64,000 nt of DNA from Mycobacterium sp. 852013-51886_SCH5428379 (GTDB taxonomy: Bacteria; Actinomycetota; Actinomycetes; Mycobacteriales; Mycobacteriaceae), in the NCBI RefSeq assembly GCF_001665575.1, contig NZ_LZSU01000030.1, positions 83,243 through 147,242 of the forward strand. Direction: 5' to 3'. Made by a program: the position numbers and the translations under genes. Of this stretch, positions 35,265 through 45,600 are shown in pieces. Numbering within the stretch: the stretch's first letter is position 1; each line of letters starts with the position of its first letter. A model generated the notes under the pieces. It was not told where the DNA came from, did not search any database, and worked only from the letters and a program-made list of their open reading frames with translations.

Positions 35265-35267
35265 TCT
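35262..35267 (+). promoter_or_regulatory. -10 element (TAATCT) overlapping the MFS stop, for leaderless TIGR03084 gene
   Basis: TAATCT uses the TAA stop of the MFS gene as its first bases and is followed by 7 bases and the ATG at 35275. Confidence 0.5.
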
Positions 35268-35274
35268 GTCCGCC

Positions 35275-36051
35275 ATGGCCACCGCCGAGCATCTGGTCGC
35301 CGAGCTCCGGGACGAGAGCGACGACCTCGACGCGCTGATCGCCGATCTCGAGGCATCGCAGTGGTCGACGCCGACCCCGGCGCCCGGCTGGACGATCGCC
35401 CACCAGATCGCGCACCTGCTGTGGACCGACCGCGTTGCGCTGCTGTCGGCCACCGACGAGGCCGGTTTCAACGTCGTGCTCGGCGACGCCGCGCTGGACC
35501 CGACCGGCTTCGTCGACCGCGCGGCCGAGGAGCTCGCCACGACCCCGCCCCACGAACTGCTCGCCGATTGGCGCCGCACCCGCGCGCAGTTGCACGACGC
35601 CCTGCTCGGGGTGACCCCGGGCCGAAAGCTGCCGTGGTTCGGCCCCCCGATGAGCGCGGCGTCGATGGCCACCGCACGGCTGATGGAGACGTGGGCACAC
35701 GGCCTCGACGTCGCCGACGCGCTGGGCGTCCGCCGCCCCGCCACCGACCGTCTGCGGTCGATCGCGCACATCGGTGTCCGCACCCGGGACTTCGCGTTCG
35801 CCGTGCACGGGCTGACTCCGCCGGCGGAGACGTTTCACGTGGAACTGACCGCTCCGGACGGATCGACGTGGTCGTGGGGGCCCGACGACGCCGCGCAGCG
35901 CGTCACCGGATCGGCCGAGGACTTCTGCCTGCTGGTGACACAACGTCGTCCGCACGGCGAGCTCGCGGTGACCGCGCAGGGCGCCGACGCCGAGACGTGG
36001 CTGACGATCGCGCAGGCGTTCGCCGGCCCACCCGGCGCCGGGCGCGACTAG
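35275..36051 (+). CDS. TIGR03084 family protein, mycothiol maleylpyruvate isomerase-like (Rv0036c family)
   Basis: The 258-residue protein has an N-terminal DinB-like four-helix domain of the mycothiol-dependent maleylpyruvate isomerase type: [23 protein letters not shown] supplies one His, and a later [15 protein letters not shown] supplies the Glu/His metal ligands. A C-terminal SCP2-like domain follows (from about residue 180). The reaction is unknown; the family is typical of mycothiol producers. A near-perfect parS site lies inside the coding region. It overlaps the convergent kinase gene by 4 bases. Confidence 0.85.
   Translation: MATAEHLVAELRDESDDLDALIADLEASQWSTPTPAPGWTIAHQIAHLLWTDRVALLSATDEAGFNVVLGDAALDPTGFVDRAAEELATTPPHELLADWRRTRAQLHDALLGVTPGRKLPWFGPPMSAASMATARLMETWAHGLDVADALGVRRPATDRLRSIAHIGVRTRDFAFAVHGLTPPAETFHVELTAPDGSTWSWGPDDAAQRVTGSAEDFCLLVTQRRPHGELAVTAQGADAETWLTIAQAFAGPPGAGRD
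35832..35845. promoter_or_regulatory. Degenerate parS-like site in the TIGR03084 gene
   Basis: GTTTCACGTGGAAC matches the parS core GTTTCACGTGAAAC at 13 of 14 bases. It lies about 22 kb from oriC, inside codons for TFHVEL. It may be a weak ParB site or chance. Confidence 0.4.
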
Positions 36052-37316
36052 CCTCTGCCGTTGCCGCTGTTGCCTTTCGGGCCGTGCCCGTTCCCGTTCC
36101 CGTTGCCGTTGCCGCCCTTGTTGCCGTTTCCGGGAGCCTTCTTCGGTCCGGCCTGCTGAGCCGGCGCCGGGGGCGCCACGACCGCCGGTTGCTGGATCGC
36201 CGGGGCGACGGTGGGCGGCGGAGCCACCGGAGGCGGCGGCGTGGGGGTTGGCGTTTGCGGTGGTGGTGGCGGCGGGACCGGCACCGGGGTGCTCGTGCTC
36301 ACCGGCTCCGGTGGTGGTGTCGGCGGCGAGAAGGGTCCGGTGGACAGCGCCATCACCGCGAACGCGAACGCCACCAGCACCCCCGCGGCGGCCAGCACCG
36401 GCCGGGCACGCCGCCGTCGTCGGGCCGGCTGCACGGTGGCGAAGGTCTGGGTGGGGGTGGGCAGCACCGGGACGGGCAGAGCGTCGGTGACGGCGACGAG
36501 CTCCCCGGGGTCCGCCCTGAGAGCGGCCCGCATGTCGGCGGCACTGGCGAAGCGCCGCGCGGGGTCGTGGGCCATCGCCCGGTCGACGATCGCGGCGAGC
36601 GCAGCGTCCTGGACGGCGCGGGTGGCGGACAGCGGAACGGGCGGGTCGTCGATGATGGCACGGGCCAGGGTGACCGGGTTGTCGTGCGGGAACGCCGGTC
36701 GTCCGAGCAGCGCCTCGTAAGCGATCACACCCACGGCGTAGAGGTCGTCGGCCACCGAGGCCGGCGTGCCGGTGATGCGCTCGGGACTCATGTAGGCGAT
36801 GGTGCCGACGAGCTGGCCGGTGAGGGTGTGCGCGGCGCCCCCGGTCTTCGCGATGCCGAAGTCGGCGACCTTCAGGCGGTCCCCGCCCTGGGTCACCAGG
36901 ATGTTGCTCGGCTTGATGTCGCGGTGCAGCACCCCCGCCGCGTGCGCGACCTCGAGGGCCGCGAGCACCTCGTCGATCATCGTGCGGACCTGGTCCGGCC
37001 GCATCGGCCCGACGGCCAGCACGTCAGCCAGGGTGCGGCCGGGCAGCCGCTCCATCACGATGAACGGCGTTCCGTCCTGGTCGCCGAAATCGTGGACGGC
37101 CACCACGTTGGGGTGGTTCAGCCGCGCCGCGGACCGCGCTTCCACCTCGAACCGGGCCACGACGTCGGCCTGCGACCGCAACCCCGGGTGCAGCAGCTTC
37201 ACCGCGACCGGGCGGTCCAGACGCGTATCCCAGCCGTCGCGGACCTCGGCCATACCGCCGCAACCCAGGACGTCACGTAACTCGTAACGCCCGGCGAGGA
37301 GCTCGCGGTCGGACAC
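36048..37316 (-). CDS. Membrane Ser/Thr protein kinase with Pro-rich and Asn/Gly-rich outer tail
   Basis: The 422-residue protein has a PknB-type kinase domain at residues 9-265: glycine loop [18 protein letters not shown] lysine, catalytic loop [12 protein letters not shown], and SPE in place of APE. A basic stretch RRRRRARP precedes one membrane helix (about 300-320). The outer part is a Pro/Thr/Val-rich segment and then a low-complexity tail with [11 protein letters not shown], without PASTA or beta-propeller domains, so it is not PknB or PknD. GTG at 37314-37316 gives [18 protein letters not shown]. It lies downstream of the DGDG-repeat gene and pcnA on the same strand. Targets are unknown. 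Confidence 0.9.
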   Translation of the reverse strand: MSDRELLAGRYELRDVLGCGGMAEVRDGWDTRLDRPVAVKLLHPGLRSQADVVARFEVEARSAARLNHPNVVAVHDFGDQDGTPFIVMERLPGRTLADVLAVGPMRPDQVRTMIDEVLAALEVAHAAGVLHRDIKPSNILVTQGGDRLKVADFGIAKTGGAAHTLTGQLVGTIAYMSPERITGTPASVADDLYAVGVIAYEALLGRPAFPHDNPVTLARAIIDDPPVPLSATRAVQDAALAAIVDRAMAHDPARRFASAADMRAALRADPGELVAVTDALPVPVLPTPTQTFATVQPARRRRRARPVLAAAGVLVAFAFAVMALSTGPFSPPTPPPEPVSTSTPVPVPPPPPPQTPTPTPPPPVAPPPTVAPAIQQPAVVAPPAPAQQAGPKKAPGNGNKGGNGNGNGNGHGPKGNSGNGRG

Positions 37317-37354
37317 ACCCCCCGCGTAGCCCGGCTGACGGTCGGGTAAACGCG

Positions 37355-37852
37355 TCAGAGCCCGGCAGCGGCATCGGCCCGGCCGTCGCCGTCGGAGTCC
37401 GTCAACCGCTGGTCCCAGCGTCCGTCGGCGTCGACGTCCACCCACACGGTCTCGCCGCCGTCCACCCGGTCGGCCGACCCGTCGCCGTCGGCGTCGATCA
37501 GCCGATCGTCGGTCTGCCCGTCACCGTCGAAGTCGACCGGCGATCGCGACGTCTGCTCCGTGCCGTCGAGGTCCAGCCAGCGCAACGGTCCGCCGCGGTC
37601 CGCGCGCACCAGCCAGGTGCCCGCCCCGTCGTCGGTGAAGTACGCCTCGGGAGCGCCGTCGTCATCGGCGTCGAGGACCGCGTGCTCGGCGAGGCCGTCG
37701 CCGTCGAGGTCGGCCATCGCGTCGTCGATGCGGCCGTCACCGTCGAAGTCGAGACCGACGGCGTCGAACACCCCGTCGCCGTCGATGTCCAGATCCGGAT
37801 CCGCCGACCACATGGTGGCCGATCCGTCAGCGTCGCCCAGGCAGTAGTCCAT
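37355..37852 (-). CDS. Acidic DxDGDG-repeat protein (EF-hand-like calcium loops)
   Basis: The 165-residue protein is made of repeated acidic loops such as DIDGDGVFD, DFDGDGRIDD, DLDGDGLAE, DADDDGAPE, DFDGDGQTDD, DADGDGSADR and DSDGDGRAD. These resemble calcium-binding loops of EF-hand, dockerin or thrombospondin type 3 repeats. It has no signal peptide or membrane segment, so a cytosolic site or a non-classical export route is possible. The gene seems to correspond to the Rv3906c-type protein beside pcnA. Calcium binding is inference from the loops. It is 18 bases after pcnA and 38 bases before the kinase gene. Confidence 0.75.
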   Translation of the reverse strand: MDYCLGDADGSATMWSADPDLDIDGDGVFDAVGLDFDGDGRIDDAMADLDGDGLAEHAVLDADDDGAPEAYFTDDGAGTWLVRADRGGPLRWLDLDGTEQTSRSPVDFDGDGQTDDRLIDADGDGSADRVDGGETVWVDVDADGRWDQRLTDSDGDGRADAAAGL

Positions 37853-37870
37853 GTCTGGTCAGACGCAGCG

Positions 37871-39355
37871 TCAGCTCCTGGCGTTCCACCACGCCAGCAG
37901 TTCGGCCACCGCCTCGTCGTGGGACAGCGGGCCGCGGTCCAGGCGCAGCTCCTTGAGGTACTTCCACGCCTCCCCCACCTGCGGGCCGGCGGGGATCCCG
38001 AGCAGCGACATGATCTCGTTGCCGTCGAGGTCCGGCCGCACCCGCTGCAGATCCTCCTTGGCGGCCAGCTCCGCGATGCGCTGCTCGAGGTCGTCGTAGT
38101 TGGCCTGCAACCGAGCCGCCCGCCGCTTGTTGCGGGTCGTGCAGTCGGCGCGAACCAGCTTGTGCAGCCGACCCAGCAGGGGGCCGGCATCAGTGACGTA
38201 GCGGCGCACCGCGGAGTCGGTCCACTTACCCGTCCCGCGGTCGTCGGCGTAGCCGTGGAATCGCAAATGCAGGTAGACCAGCTGCGACACGTCGTCGACC
38301 ATCTGCTTGGAGTACTTCAGCGCCCGCATCCGCTTGCGGGCCATCTTCGCGCCGACCACCTCGTGGTGGTGAAAGCTCACGCCGCCGTCGGGTTCGTGGC
38401 GCCGGGTCGGCGGTTTGCCGATGTCGTGCAGCAGCGCCGCCCAGCGCAGCACCAGGTCGGGGCCGCCCTCATCCCCCGAGTCGCTCCGCTCCTGCCCCCT
38501 GGGACCCTCCAGATCGATCGCCTGCCGCAGCACCGTCAGCGAATGCTGGTAGACGTCCTTGTGCTGGTGGTGTTCGTCGATCGCCATCCGCATCGCCCCG
38601 ACCTCCGGCAGCACCACCTCACCCAGACCGGTCGCGACCAGCAGCTCGATCCCGGCCACCGGATCGGCGCCCAAGAGCAACTTGTCCAGTTCGGCGGCCA
38701 CGCGTTCGGCGGTGATCCGGCCCAGCTGCGGGGCCATCTCGGTCATCGCGGTCAGCACCCGGGGTGTGACGGAGAAGCGCAGCTGCGAGACGAACCGCGC
38801 CGCGCGCAACATCCGCAGGGGATCGTCGCCGAAGGACACCTCCGGCGCCGACGGGGTGTCGAGCACCCGGTCGCGCAGCGCGGTCAACCCGCCGAGCGGG
38901 TCGAGGAACTCCCCCGGCCCGTCGGCGGTGACCCGCACCGCCATCGCGTTGACCGTGAAGTCCCGGCGCACCAGATCGTCGTCGAGCCGATCGCCGAACC
39001 GCACCTGCGGATTGCGCGACACCTGATCGTAGGAATCGGCGCGGAACGTGGTGATCTCGAGCCGGTCCTGCTTCTTGCCGACGCCGAGCGTGCCGAACTC
39101 GATGCCGGTGTCCCACAGCGCGTCCGCCCACGGCCGCAGGAACTTCTGCATCTGCTCGGGCCGGGCGTCGGTGGTGAAGTCCAGATCGGTGCCCAGCCGG
39201 CCGAGGAACGCGTCGCGCACACTGCCCCCGACGAGGTACAGCTCGTGGCCCGCACTGGCGAAGACCGAACCCAGATCACGAAGGACGTCGCCGTGCCGGT
39301 TCAGCGCCACCGCGGCACGGGCGAGCAGCTCAGCGTCGGCGATCTCGTCAGGCAC
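37871..39355 (-). CDS. pcnA: CCA tRNA nucleotidyltransferase
   Basis: The 494-residue class II nucleotidyltransferase adds or repairs the CCA end of tRNA. The head has GGSVRDAFLGR and the catalytic pair in DLDFTT; RRDFTVNAMAV is the base-selection region, and DDPLRMLRAARF is the RNA-binding neck. A C-terminal HD phosphohydrolase-like domain has LLHDIGKP. A short acidic insertion (GQERSDSGDEG) interrupts the region before the HD motif. GTG at 39353-39355 follows a TACCCT element by 8 bases. It is divergent from mutT4 with 78 bases between starts. Confidence 0.95.
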   Translation of the reverse strand: MPDEIADAELLARAAVALNRHGDVLRDLGSVFASAGHELYLVGGSVRDAFLGRLGTDLDFTTDARPEQMQKFLRPWADALWDTGIEFGTLGVGKKQDRLEITTFRADSYDQVSRNPQVRFGDRLDDDLVRRDFTVNAMAVRVTADGPGEFLDPLGGLTALRDRVLDTPSAPEVSFGDDPLRMLRAARFVSQLRFSVTPRVLTAMTEMAPQLGRITAERVAAELDKLLLGADPVAGIELLVATGLGEVVLPEVGAMRMAIDEHHQHKDVYQHSLTVLRQAIDLEGPRGQERSDSGDEGGPDLVLRWAALLHDIGKPPTRRHEPDGGVSFHHHEVVGAKMARKRMRALKYSKQMVDDVSQLVYLHLRFHGYADDRGTGKWTDSAVRRYVTDAGPLLGRLHKLVRADCTTRNKRRAARLQANYDDLEQRIAELAAKEDLQRVRPDLDGNEIMSLLGIPAGPQVGEAWKYLKELRLDRGPLSHDEAVAELLAWWNARS

Positions 39356-39363
39356 GTTCGTAG

Positions 39364-39369
39364 AGGGTA
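39364..39369 (-). promoter_or_regulatory. -10 element (TACCCT) for pcnA
   Basis: On the minus strand TACCCT lies 8 bases before the GTG at 39355, giving a leaderless or nearly leaderless pcnA mRNA. It faces the mutT4 -10 element 52 bases away. Confidence 0.45.
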
Positions 39370-39420
39370 ACGGTCCGGCTGCGACCGGCGAGTGTCGCCA
39401 GAGGGAAACAGCGTGGCAGC

Positions 39421-39426
39421 TACTAT
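39421..39426 (+). promoter_or_regulatory. -10 element (TACTAT) for leaderless mutT4
   Basis: TACTAT is followed by 7 bases and then the GTG at 39434. This promoter probably drives the mutT4-DUF6049-murJ unit. Confidence 0.5.
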
Positions 39427-39433
39427 CGCTTGG

Positions 39434-40210
39434 GTGTCGGAAGGCGATCAGCCCAAACCACGACGCCGCCGTGGGCGACGTCGGGGCCGACGCGCGGCCG
39501 GACCCCCGCAGGGCGCTGCCGACACCCCCGCACCGAGCCCGTCCGAGTCCGCAAACGACGACCGGCCGCGCCGCGCCAAACCGTCCGACCAGGTCGGCAA
39601 GGACCGGCCCCGCCGACCACCGGAGCGGCTGCGCACCGTGCACGAGACCTCTGCGGGCGGGCTGGTCATCGACGGCCTCGACGGCCCCAAGGACGGTCAG
39701 GTCGCGGCGCTGATCGGGCGCATCGACCGCCGCGGCCGCATGCTCTGGTCGCTGCCCAAGGGCCACATCGAGATGGGTGAGACCGCCGAGCAGACCGCGG
39801 TCCGGGAGGTCGCCGAGGAAACCGGGGTGCGCGGCGACGTGCTCGCGGCGCTCGGCAGCATCGACTACTGGTTCGTCACCGAGGGCCGCCGCGTTCACAA
39901 GACCGTGCACCACTATCTGATGCGCTTCCTCGGCGGCGAACTGTCCGACGAGGACGTCGAGGTGACCGAGGTGGCGTGGGTGCCGCTCCACGAGCTGCCC
40001 AAACGCCTGGCCTACGCCGACGAGCGCCGCCTCGCCGAGGTCGCCGACGAGCTGATCGACAAACTTCACGCCGACGGCCCCGCCGCGCTGCCGCCGCTGC
40101 CCCGCACCGCCCCACGGCGGCGCCCCCAGACTCATTCGCACACCCGCAACCGGCGTCGCGACGACAGCTCGCAGGGCCGGCGGACGAACGGATGCGGACA
40201 AGGCCCGTGA
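39434..40210 (+). CDS. mutT4: Nudix hydrolase MutT4
   Basis: The 258-residue protein starts with a basic tail ([17 protein letters not shown]) of about 65 residues, then a Nudix domain whose box [22 protein letters not shown] is complete, so it should hydrolyse a nucleoside diphosphate derivative with Mg. M. tuberculosis MutT4 (Rv3908) has the same build and place. GTG at 39434 is chosen over an in-frame start 14 codons upstream because the -10 element would otherwise lie inside the gene. The stop overlaps the next start as GTGA, so the three genes up to murJ are translation-coupled. Confidence 0.93.
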   Translation: MSEGDQPKPRRRRGRRRGRRAAGPPQGAADTPAPSPSESANDDRPRRAKPSDQVGKDRPRRPPERLRTVHETSAGGLVIDGLDGPKDGQVAALIGRIDRRGRMLWSLPKGHIEMGETAEQTAVREVAEETGVRGDVLAALGSIDYWFVTEGRRVHKTVHHYLMRFLGGELSDEDVEVTEVAWVPLHELPKRLAYADERRLAEVADELIDKLHADGPAALPPLPRTAPRRRPQTHSHTRNRRRDDSSQGRRTNGCGQGP

Positions 40211-42642
40211 GGACCGCCCCGGCCGCCGACGCGCGCTCGGCGGCGGTGCTCGCGCGCCTGATCGCCGCCCTGGTCCTCCTGACGCTGTCCGTCGTCCCGG
40301 CCGCGCTCCCCCATGCCGCTGCTGCTGAACCCGGCGCCACCCCGTTCCTGAAACTGCGGGTCGACCGGATCACCCCCGAGCTCGTCACCACGACCAGCGA
40401 ACCGACCGTCACCGTGAGCGGTGTGGTCCGCAACGTCGGGGACCGCACCGTGCGCGACGTGGTGCTGCGGCTGGAGCACGCCGCTGCGGTCGACGCCTCC
40501 TCGGGGCTGCGCACCAACCTCACCGGTAACGTCGACCAGTTCGAGCCGGTTGCGCAATTCATCACCGCCGCACCGGAACTCCCCCGAGGCGCCCAGGTGC
40601 CGTTCACGTTCACCTACCCGTTGCGCGCGCCGGGCGGACCGTCGCTCGGCATCACCGAACCCGGCGTCTACCCCGTCCTGGTCAACGTCAACGGCACCCC
40701 GGACTACGGCGCGCCCGCCCGCCTCGACGACGCGCGGTTCCTGCTGCCGGTGCTCGGCGTGCCCCCGGAGGCCGGCACCGAGTCCGCGGCCGGCGCCCTG
40801 GCCTCGGTGGTGCCGCCAGATACGTCGAAACCGGTGGGGCTGACGGTGTTGTGGCCTCTGGCGGACCGTCCGCGGCTGGCGTCGGGACTGCCGGGCGGCA
40901 CGTCACCGGTGCGGCTGATCGACGACGAACTCGCCCAGTCGCTGGCACCCGGCGGCCGCCTCGACACGCTGCTCGCGGCCGTCGACTTCGCGACCAGCCC
41001 GGCGGTGGATCCGCTCGGCGAGGTGAACCGGACGCTGTGTCTTGCGGTCGATCCCGATCTGCTGGTGACGGTCAACGCGATGACCGCGGGTTACGTCGTC
41101 AACGACGGACCCGACGCCGGTCCGACCACGCCGACCCGGCCGGGCGCCGGTCGCGACGCCGCCATCGGCTGGCTCAGCCGCCTCAAGGCGCTCGCGCCGC
41201 GGATGTGCGTGGTGCCGACGACGTACGCCCAGGCCGATCTCGACGCGCTGCAGCGGATCGGCGATCCCGGGCTGAGCGCGATCGCAACCACCGGCACCGC
41301 CGACATCGTCGACCGTATCCTCGGGGTGCCCGCCGTGCGGGGGGTGACGCTGCTCGGCGACGGACCGCTCACCAGGCCCGCGCTGCAACTGCTCTCGGCG
41401 CAGACGGCGACGGTCGCGATCGGCGCGGCGCCGCTGACCGCCCAGGATTCGAGCACCGGGCTCGGCGCATCCGCCGAGCTGAATCCGGTGCGCTACACCC
41501 CGCAGGTCGTCTCCGTACCGTTCGATCCGACGGTGGGCGCCGCCCTCGCCGCAGCGGGCGCGGATCCGTCCTCACCCACCTATCTCGACGCGTCGCTGGC
41601 GATCCCGCTGAACCAGGACTCCGCCATTGCGCGCCGCCAGAACGCGCTCGGCGCGCTGCTGTGGCGGGGCCTGCAACCCGACGCCGCGCCTCGCACCCAG
41701 GTCGTGATGCCGCCCCTGGTCTGGAATCTCGGACCCGAGGACGCGCGGTCGATCCTCACCGCCGTCGGCACCGCGATCCGCAGCGGTCTGGCAGTGCCCA
41801 GGGCGCTGGCCGCGGTGGTGTCCGAATCCGCCGGCCTTCCGCCGCAGCCGGATGTGACGTGGCCGCCCGCCGAGACCGGCAACCCGCGCAGCCGGATCGA
41901 CGACGCCGTCATCGCCGGTGTCGCAGCCACCACCAGACGGCTGTGGGAGCTGACGTCCGCACTCGGCGTCGACGAACGCACCGGCCTGACCGGTACGCAG
42001 TACACCGCCCCGCTGCGCGAGGACATGCTGCGCGCGCTGAGCCAGTCGGTGCCGCCGAATGCCCGCAACGGCCTCGCCCAGCAGCGGCTGTCGGTCGTGG
42101 CAGGAACCGTGGACGATCTGTTCGGCGCGGTCACCATCGTCAATCCGGGCGGGGCGTACACGCTGGCCACCGAACGCAGTCCACTGCCGCTCGCGCTGCG
42201 CAACGACCTGCCGGTGCCGATCCGGGTGCGCCTGGACGTCGACGCGCCGCCGGGGATGACCGTCGACGACATGGGTGAGATCGTGCTGCCGCCCGGCTTC
42301 CTGCCGCTGCGGGTGCCCATCGAGGTGCACTTCACCCAGCGCGTCGCCGTGGACGTGACCCTGCGCACGGCCGACGGTCTGCCGCTCGGGGAACCCGTCC
42401 GGCTGTCGGTGCACTCCAACGCCTACGGCAAGGTGCTGTTCATCATCACTCTGAGTGCAGGTGCGGTACTGGTACTGCTGGCGGGCCGCCGGCTGTGGCA
42501 CCGTTTCCGCGGCCAGCCCGACCGCGCGGACCTCGACCGGCCGCAGCGCGGGTACGGCGAACACCGGGCGCCGGATCCGCTGGACACCGCGATCCGGCAT
42601 GCGCCATCGGACGAGCAGCGCACCGCGGGTGGGCAGTCGTGA
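40207..42642 (+). CDS. DUF6049 exported membrane-anchored protein (Rv3909 family)
   Basis: The 811-residue protein has an N-terminal signal ([28 protein letters not shown]), a long outer part with an immunoglobulin-like segment near the start ([25 protein letters not shown]) and another before the membrane, one C-terminal membrane helix ([18 protein letters not shown]) and a short basic cytosolic tail. It is the Rv3909 equivalent, always found between mutT4 and murJ. The function is unknown, but 4-base overlaps with both neighbours suggest a role with MurJ in wall growth. GTG at 40207 gives the GTGA overlap; an ATG at 40192 is an alternative. Confidence 0.85.
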   Translation: MRTAPAADARSAAVLARLIAALVLLTLSVVPAALPHAAAAEPGATPFLKLRVDRITPELVTTTSEPTVTVSGVVRNVGDRTVRDVVLRLEHAAAVDASSGLRTNLTGNVDQFEPVAQFITAAPELPRGAQVPFTFTYPLRAPGGPSLGITEPGVYPVLVNVNGTPDYGAPARLDDARFLLPVLGVPPEAGTESAAGALASVVPPDTSKPVGLTVLWPLADRPRLASGLPGGTSPVRLIDDELAQSLAPGGRLDTLLAAVDFATSPAVDPLGEVNRTLCLAVDPDLLVTVNAMTAGYVVNDGPDAGPTTPTRPGAGRDAAIGWLSRLKALAPRMCVVPTTYAQADLDALQRIGDPGLSAIATTGTADIVDRILGVPAVRGVTLLGDGPLTRPALQLLSAQTATVAIGAAPLTAQDSSTGLGASAELNPVRYTPQVVSVPFDPTVGAALAAAGADPSSPTYLDASLAIPLNQDSAIARRQNALGALLWRGLQPDAAPRTQVVMPPLVWNLGPEDARSILTAVGTAIRSGLAVPRALAAVVSESAGLPPQPDVTWPPAETGNPRSRIDDAVIAGVAATTRRLWELTSALGVDERTGLTGTQYTAPLREDMLRALSQSVPPNARNGLAQQRLSVVAGTVDDLFGAVTIVNPGGAYTLATERSPLPLALRNDLPVPIRVRLDVDAPPGMTVDDMGEIVLPPGFLPLRVPIEVHFTQRVAVDVTLRTADGLPLGEPVRLSVHSNAYGKVLFIITLSAGAVLVLLAGRRLWHRFRGQPDRADLDRPQRGYGEHRAPDPLDTAIRHAPSDEQRTAGGQS

Positions 42643-45600
42643 GCACCACCGGGCAGTGGCCGGGGCCCCCGACCAATCCGCAGCCGGTCCAGCAGCCCTA
42701 TCCCCCGCCGCGCCGCATCGCGTCCGGGGCACCGCCGCCGCCGCGCCGGATGCCGCCCGCACCCCCGCGTCAGCGCATCCCGCGCGGGCCCGCCCCCCGC
42801 CGGCGCGCCGGCCGTCCCGAACTGTCCGACGCCGCCGTCGTCAAACGATCGTGGGGCATGGGAGTGGCCACGCTGGTCAGCCGGATCACCGGGTTCCTGC
42901 GGATCGTGCTGCTCGCGGCGATCCTCGGCGCCGCCCTGTCGAGTTCGTTCACGGTGGCCAACCAGCTGCCCAACCTGGTGGCCGCACTCGTGCTGGAGGC
43001 GACCTTCACGGCGATCTTCGTACCGGTGCTCGCCCGCGCGGAACGCGACGACCCCGACGGCGGAACGGCGTTCGTGCGCCGGCTGGTCACGCTGGCGACG
43101 ACACTGCTGCTGATCGCCACCGTGCTGTCGGTGGCGGCTGCGCCGATGCTGGTCCACCTGATGCTCGGCGACGACCCCCAGGTCGACGAAGCGCTCACCA
43201 CCGCGTTCGCATATCTGTTGCTGCCACAGGTGGTGTTCTACGGACTGACGTCGGTGTTCATGGCAATCCTGAACACCCGCAACGTGTTCGGCCCGCCGGC
43301 GTGGGCACCGGTCGTCAACAACATCGTCGCGATCGTCACGCTCGGCGTCTATCTGCTGGTGCCCGGGGAGCTGTCGCTGAACCCCGTCGAGATGGGCAAC
43401 GCCAAACTGCTGGTGCTCGGCATCGGCACCACCCTCGGCGTGTTCGCGCAGACCGCGGTGCTGCTGGTCGCGATCCGGCGCGAACGCATCAGCCTGCGCC
43501 CGCTGTGGGGGCTCGACGACCGGCTCAAGAAGTTCGGCGCCATGGCCGCCGCGATGGTGCTCTACGTGCTGATCAGCCAGGCCGGGCTGGTGGTCACCAA
43601 CCAGATCGCCAGTACCGCAGCCGCTTCCGGGCCCGCGATCTACACCTACACATGGCTGGTGCTGCAGCTGCCGTTCGGCATCATCGGCGTGACGGTGCTG
43701 ACCGTGGTGATGCCGCGGCTGTCCCGCAACGCCGCCGCCAACGACACCTCCGCGGTGCTGGGTGATCTGTCCCTGGCCACCCGGCTGACGATGGTCACGC
43801 TGATCCCGATCGTCGCGCTGATGACCGTCGGCGGCCCGGCGATCGGCAGCGCGCTGTTCGCCTACGGCAACTTCGGCGACACCGACGCCGGATATCTCGG
43901 CATCGCGATCACGCTGTCGGCGTTCACTCTCGTCCCGTACGCCCTGGTGCTGCTGCAGCTGCGGGTGTTCTACGCCCGCGAACAACCGTGGACACCGATC
44001 CTGATCATCGTCGTGGTGACCACCGTCAAGATCATCGCCTCGATCGCCGCGCCCGCGCTGACCGACGACCCCGAAATGGTCGCGGGCCTGCTGGGCACCG
44101 CCAACGGGATCGGCTTCGTGGCCGGCGCGATCGTCGGGCACATCCTGCTGCGGTCGAACCTGCTGCCGCGCCGCGGCAGGATGCTGGACATCTCGGTGGT
44201 CCGCACCATCCTGGTCACCCTCACCGCGTCACTGCTGGCCGCACTGCTGGGCCAGATCGCCGATCAGGTGCTCGGCCTGGAGGACCTGACCGAACGCTTC
44301 GGTGCGGCCGGATCGCTCGCGCGACTGGCCGTCCTCGGTCTGATCATGGTGCCCGTCATCGTCGGTGTGCTCGTGGCCGCCAAGGTTCCCGAGGCGACCG
44401 CCGGCCTTTCCGCCGTGCGCCGCCGGATCGGCGGTGGCCGGGGCGCCCCCACGGCGGCGGCCACTCGGGCCGACCAGCATTCGCCCGCCGGGACCGTCCC
44501 GTACCCTGAGCCAAGGAATGCACCTCCGGTACGGCGGAGTCGGGGTCCGGCCGCCGGCGGGAGCGGGGCTCCGGCGCGCGGCGCCGGGGTGGGGATGTGG
44601 AAAGGACCAGCGGTGAGCGACGAGTCCGCAGGCGATTCTGCAGGGCTGCCCGACGGCCCGGCGCACGACAAGCCGGCCCACCACACCACCCAGACAACCA
44701 AGATCACCCGGCCGACCGCCGACGACTTCCAGCCCGACGTCCCCGACGACAAGGTGCGGCGCGATCCCGGGACGGGCGGCACGACCACCGAGTTCGCGGT
44801 GTCCGGTCGCCCACCCGCCGACTACGGCGGCGACCCCACCCGCGAATCCCTGCCGTTCGCGCCGCCGAGCGAGCCGCCCATCGAGGCCGCGACCTCCGAC
44901 GAGGACGTCCACCTCATCCCCGGCGCCACCATCGGCGGCGGCCGCTACCGGCTGCTGGTGTTCCACGGCGGGCCGCCCAACCTGCAGTTCTGGCAGGCCC
45001 TCGACACCGCCTTGGACCGCCAGGTCGCGTTGACGTTCGTCGACCCCGACAACGAACTTCCCGATGAGAAGCTGCAGGAGATCCTGTCGCGCACCCTCAA
45101 GCTCAGCCGCATCGACATGCCCGGCGTGGCCCGCGTCCTCGACGTCGCCAACACCGGCTCGGGCGGGCTGATCGTGTCGGAATGGATTCGCGGCGGCTCG
45201 CTGACCGAAGTGGCCGACACCGCGCCGTCGGCGATCGGCGGCGCCCGCGCGATGCAGTCGCTGGCCGCAGCCGCGGAGGCAGCACACCGCGCCGGCGTCG
45301 CGCTGTCGATCGACCATCCCAGCCGCGTGCGGGTCAGCATCGACGGCGACGTCGCGCTCGCCTTCCCCGCGACGATGCCCGACGCCACCCCCGAGGACGA
45401 CATCCGCGGAATCGGGGCCGCGCTCTACGCCCTGCTGGTCAACCGGTGGCCGCTGCCCGAGACCGGGGTGCCGAGCGGACTGGCGCCCGCCGACCTCGAC
45501 GCCGCCGGTCAACCCGTCGAACCGAAGTCGGTGGACCGCGAGGTCCCGTTCCAGATCTCGGCAGCCGCCGCGCGTGCCGTGCAACCCGATGGGGGCATCC

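Noticed and set aside
33906..35783. 625-codon open frame antisense to the MFS and TIGR03084 genes
   Set aside because: Both sense genes have clear family motifs; the antisense product has none.
36055..36140. Short GC-rich tandem repeat
   Set aside because: It encodes the Asn/Gly-rich tail of the kinase, so it is coding low complexity.
42423..44141. 572-codon open frame antisense to murJ
   Set aside because: Highly repetitive Gln/Asp/His/Arg content with no domain; shadow of the membrane-protein gene.
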